Assembly (NCBI GenBank): GCA_963819785.1
Contig: CAWFXW010000022.1
Location: forward strand, 186,001-250,000
Direction: 5' to 3'
Length of the DNA: 64,000 nt
Source: Palsa-504 sp963819785
Lineage (GTDB): Bacteria; Actinomycetota; Actinomycetes; Streptosporangiales; Streptosporangiaceae
The translations under genes were made by a program, and so were the position numbers. Shown one piece after another: positions 61,735 to 64,000 of the stretch. The notes beneath the pieces were generated by a model. That model saw only the letters and a program-made list of their open reading frames with translations. It did no database searches and was not told where the DNA came from. Within the stretch, counting starts at the first letter, position 1. Every line of letters starts with the position of its first letter.

Positions 61735-62487
61735 TTAGCAGAGGGGACCGCCGGCGACGTAGATGACCTGCCCGGAGACGTAGCCCGCGCCCGCGCTGAC
61801 CAGGAAGGAGATCACGTTGGCCACGTCCGCGGGCTCGCCCACCCGGCGCACCGGGATCTCCTGCGCCCTGGCCTTCTGGAAGTCCTCGAAGTTCACGCCG
61901 ATCCGGCGCGCGGTGGCCGCGGTCATGTCGGTGACGATGAAGCCCGGCGCGACCGCGTTCGCGGTGACCCCGAGCGGCCCGAGTTCGATCGCGAGCGTCT
62001 TGGTGAAGCCCTGCATGCCGGCCTTGGCCGCGGAGTAGTTGGCCTGGCCGCGGTTGCCGAGCGCGGAGGAGGAGGACAGGTTGACGATCCGCCCGTAATG
62101 CTGTTCGACCATGTGCTTCTGCACCGCGCGGGTCATCAGGAACGCCCCGCGCAGGTGCACCCCGAGCACCGTGTCCCAGTCATCGTCGGTCATCTTGAAC
62201 AGCAGGTTGTCGCGGATCACGCCGGCGTTGTTGACCAGTACCACGGGTGCGCCGAGCTCGCCGGCCACCCGCTCGACGGCGGCCTCGACCTGGTCCCGCT
62301 GGCTGACGTCGGCACCCACCGCGACCGCGCGCCCGCCGGCGTCGGCGATCTCCTTCACCGTCCCGGCACAGCCGGCCTCGTCCAGGTCAAGGACCCCGAC
62401 GGCCATCCCGTCCGCGGCCAGCCTGCGCGCCGTCGCGGCGCCGATGCCACGGGCCGCCCCCGTCACGATCGCGACTGTCTGTGTCAC
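61735..62487 (-). CDS. SDR family 3-oxoacyl-ACP/CoA reductase (FabG-like)
   Basis: The 250-aa protein starts at GTG 62487 after AGGAG. It has the SDR motifs TGAARGIGAATA (9-20), VNNAGVI, the catalytic Ser in NLSSSSALGN, and YSAAKAGMQGF (Tyr-Lys). GPLGVTANAVAPGFI is typical of FabG-like enzymes. It likely reduces or oxidises the 3-position of acyl-CoA in the beta-oxidation-like pathway encoded around it. It lies between two acyl-CoA dehydrogenase genes, with gaps of about 50 bp. Confidence 0.92.
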   Translation of the reverse strand: MTQTVAIVTGAARGIGAATARRLAADGMAVGVLDLDEAGCAGTVKEIADAGGRAVAVGADVSQRDQVEAAVERVAGELGAPVVLVNNAGVIRDNLLFKMTDDDWDTVLGVHLRGAFLMTRAVQKHMVEQHYGRIVNLSSSSALGNRGQANYSAAKAGMQGFTKTLAIELGPLGVTANAVAPGFIVTDMTAATARRIGVNFEDFQKARAQEIPVRRVGEPADVANVISFLVSAGAGYVSGQVIYVAGGPLC

Positions 62488-62538
62488 CGATGTTTCTCCT
62501 TGTGATATTCCGAACGGGCCGTGGTGCGTGCCGCCGTT

Positions 62539-63822
62539 TTACTGCGTGTTCGCGGTGGTGCGGGCCGCCGACTTCCGCAGCTCGCGGCGGGCCAGCGACC
62601 TCTTGTGTACCTCGTCGGGGCCGTCGGCGAACCTGAGCGTGCGCGCGGCCGCCCACAGGTGGGCCAGCGGGAAGTCCTGGCTCACGCCGCCCCCGCCGTG
62701 CGCCTGGATGGCCTTGTCGATCACCCATTCGGCCATGGCCGGGGTCACGATCTTGATCGCCTGGATCTCGGTGTGCGCGCCCTTGTTGCCCACGGTGTCC
62801 ATCAGCCACGCGGTCTTGAGCACCAGCAGCCGGGCCTGCTCGATCCTGACCCGGGACTCGGCGATCCAGTCCTGGATGACCCCCTGCTCGGCCAGCGGCT
62901 TGCCGAACGCGGTCCGGGAAGTCACGCGCTGGCACATGAGGTCCAGGGCGTGCTCGGCCGCGCCGATCTGCCGCATGCAGTGGTGGATGCGCCCGGGGCC
63001 CAGCCGGGCCTGCGCGATCGCGAACCCCTCCCCCTCCCCGGCGATGAGGTTCTCGGCCGGGACGTGCACATCGGTGAAGACGACCTCGGCGTGGCCGCCG
63101 TGCGTCCCGTCGGTGTAGCCGAACACCCGCACCCCGCGCTTAACCTCCACCCCGGGTGTGTCGGGCGGCACCAGGATCATCGAGTGCCGCCGGTGCCCGC
63201 CGACGGCCTCCTCGCCGGTCACGCCCATGACGATGAAAATCTTGCAGTCCGAGCTCATCGCGCCGGATGACCACCACTTGCGGCCGTTAATCACGTAGCC
63301 GTCGCCGGCCTTGGTGATCGTGGTGGCGATGTTCGACGCGTCGCTGGAGGCGACGGCGGGCTCGGTCATGCAGAACGCCGACCTGATCGTCCCCTCGAGC
63401 AGCGGGCGCAGCCAGCGTTCCTGCTGCTCCGGGGAGCCGAACTCGGCCAGCACCTCCATGTTGCCGGTATCGGGCGCGGCGCAGTTCAGCGCCTCCGGGG
63501 CCAGCGAGGGGCTCCAGCCGGTGATCTCGGCCAGCGGCGCGTACTGCAGGTTGGTCAGCGGCGGGTCCGGCAGCAGCGCCGGGTCCAGGGAGGCGACCGC
63601 CTTGGCCGCCTTGCCGGTCAGGAAGAGATTCCACAAGCCGCGACGACGCGCCTCGGCCTTGAGCTGCGCGGTGACGGGCAGCCGGTCCCAGATGCGGCCT
63701 GCGGCCTCGGCCGCCTCGACCTGTTCGGCGAAGGCCGGCTCGGACGGATAGACGTGCTCGTCCATGAACGCGAAGAGGCGTTCACGAAGATCCTGCGTCC
63801 GGTCATCGAAGGCGAAATCCAT
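62539..63822 (-). CDS. Acyl-CoA dehydrogenase
   Basis: The start is ATG 63822 (427 aa), placed after GAGGGTG. It contains FCMTEPAVASSDASNIATTI (the FAD/substrate region), VINGRKWWSSGAMS, EVVFTDVHVPAENLI and C-terminal LAHLWAAARTLRFADGPDEVH. The RPH-like N-terminus and WWSSGA favour the medium/long-chain or aryl-acyl FadE group. It is the first visible gene of the lipid operon acd-sdr-acd-acd-GH3 and presumably carries the operon promoter upstream. Confidence 0.92.
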   Translation of the reverse strand: MDFAFDDRTQDLRERLFAFMDEHVYPSEPAFAEQVEAAEAAGRIWDRLPVTAQLKAEARRRGLWNLFLTGKAAKAVASLDPALLPDPPLTNLQYAPLAEITGWSPSLAPEALNCAAPDTGNMEVLAEFGSPEQQERWLRPLLEGTIRSAFCMTEPAVASSDASNIATTITKAGDGYVINGRKWWSSGAMSSDCKIFIVMGVTGEEAVGGHRRHSMILVPPDTPGVEVKRGVRVFGYTDGTHGGHAEVVFTDVHVPAENLIAGEGEGFAIAQARLGPGRIHHCMRQIGAAEHALDLMCQRVTSRTAFGKPLAEQGVIQDWIAESRVRIEQARLLVLKTAWLMDTVGNKGAHTEIQAIKIVTPAMAEWVIDKAIQAHGGGGVSQDFPLAHLWAAARTLRFADGPDEVHKRSLARRELRKSAARTTANTQ

Positions 63823-63892
63823 GGAGCACACCCTCTCACTCGGTCGCGCAACAGCCTACCTACCGACCAGTACGCTCTCCGTGGCGGCTCCC

Positions 63893-64000
63893 CTAGCGGG
63901 TGAGGCGGAAGACGTAGACGTCGCCGGAGGAGTAGATCTCGGTGTAGGTGCCGGGCGGGTAAAGGCCCGTGATGTAGGCGGGGACATTCTTGATCGCCGG
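63893..64000 (-). CDS. C-terminal end of an unidentified minus-strand protein (partial)
   Basis: The last 107 bases read, on the minus strand, PAIKNVPAYITGLYPPGTY, TEIYSSGDVYVFRLTR and stop at 63893. The frame is open to the window edge. Gly/Tyr-rich loops followed by a short VYVFRL strand recall C-terminal soluble domains of membrane glycosyltransferases, but the fragment is too short for a call. It lies 71 bp upstream of the acyl-CoA dehydrogenase gene on the same strand. Confidence 0.5.
   Translation of the reverse strand, partial: PAIKNVPAYITGLYPPGTYTEIYSSGDVYVFRLTR

Overview
The window is high-GC DNA from an actinobacterium. The best clue is one locus (5.5-15.5 kb) holding the Pup-ligase gene pafA, the WYL regulators pafB and pafC, tatA, tatC, a HelY-type helicase, a tandem-FKBP lipoprotein and DUF3866 and DUF3099 genes. 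This gene order is typical of Streptomyces/Streptosporangiales-like actinomycetes. The species cannot be named from the sequence. No tRNA, rRNA, CRISPR array or intact transposase gene was seen.

Layout. (1) 0-4.4 kb: the end of a TldD/PmbA-family gene, a DUF3099 protein, a 700-bp non-coding stretch with tandem hairpins, then a PadR regulator and a DrrAB-like ABC exporter. (2) 4.9-15.5 kb: a cysteine dioxygenase-like cupin, then the helY (frameshifted)-tatC-tatA-pafC-pafB / DUF3866 / FKBP / pafA block. (3) 15.7-30.8 kb: a surface-glycan island with a methyltransferase, four paralogous polytopic proteins (family A), two paralogues of a second polytopic family (family B), a fifth GT-C-like membrane protein, a sugar-nucleotide epimerase, a GT2 glycosyltransferase and a UDP-sugar dehydrogenase. 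The divergent A/B pair occurs twice.

(4) 30.8-36.6 kb: an operon of M24-like protein, 2-oxoacid dehydrogenase E1 alpha, a free 76-aa lipoyl carrier, E1 beta and a succinate-semialdehyde-type dehydrogenase, divergent from an XRE-cupin regulator. (5) 36.7-45.4 kb: a Pro/Gln-repeat membrane protein, a secreted beta-helix protein, an alpha/beta hydrolase, a cyclase plus TPP-enzyme pair and an ammonium transporter with GlnR-like boxes. (6) 45.7-55.5 kb: a LacI-controlled operon with a complete Opp/Dpp-type importer and a GH3 glycosidase, probably for glycan-derived oligosaccharide or peptide use. (7) 55.8-56.3 kb: a toxin-antitoxin pair whose RelE-like toxin is frameshifted. (8) 56.5-63.8 kb: a second GH3 gene translationally coupled to an operon of three acyl-CoA dehydrogenases and an SDR. 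The window ends in the tail of another minus-strand gene.

The two most unusual signals are the duplicated A/B membrane-protein module with its sugar-nucleotide genes, and a small GC-rich palindromic element present four times. Two copies add the same peptide (SRGDPSPRTPLG) in frame to unrelated proteins. Three reading-frame breaks (helY, the ABC solute-binding protein start and relE) are each explained by one base, and may be true mutations or assembly errors.
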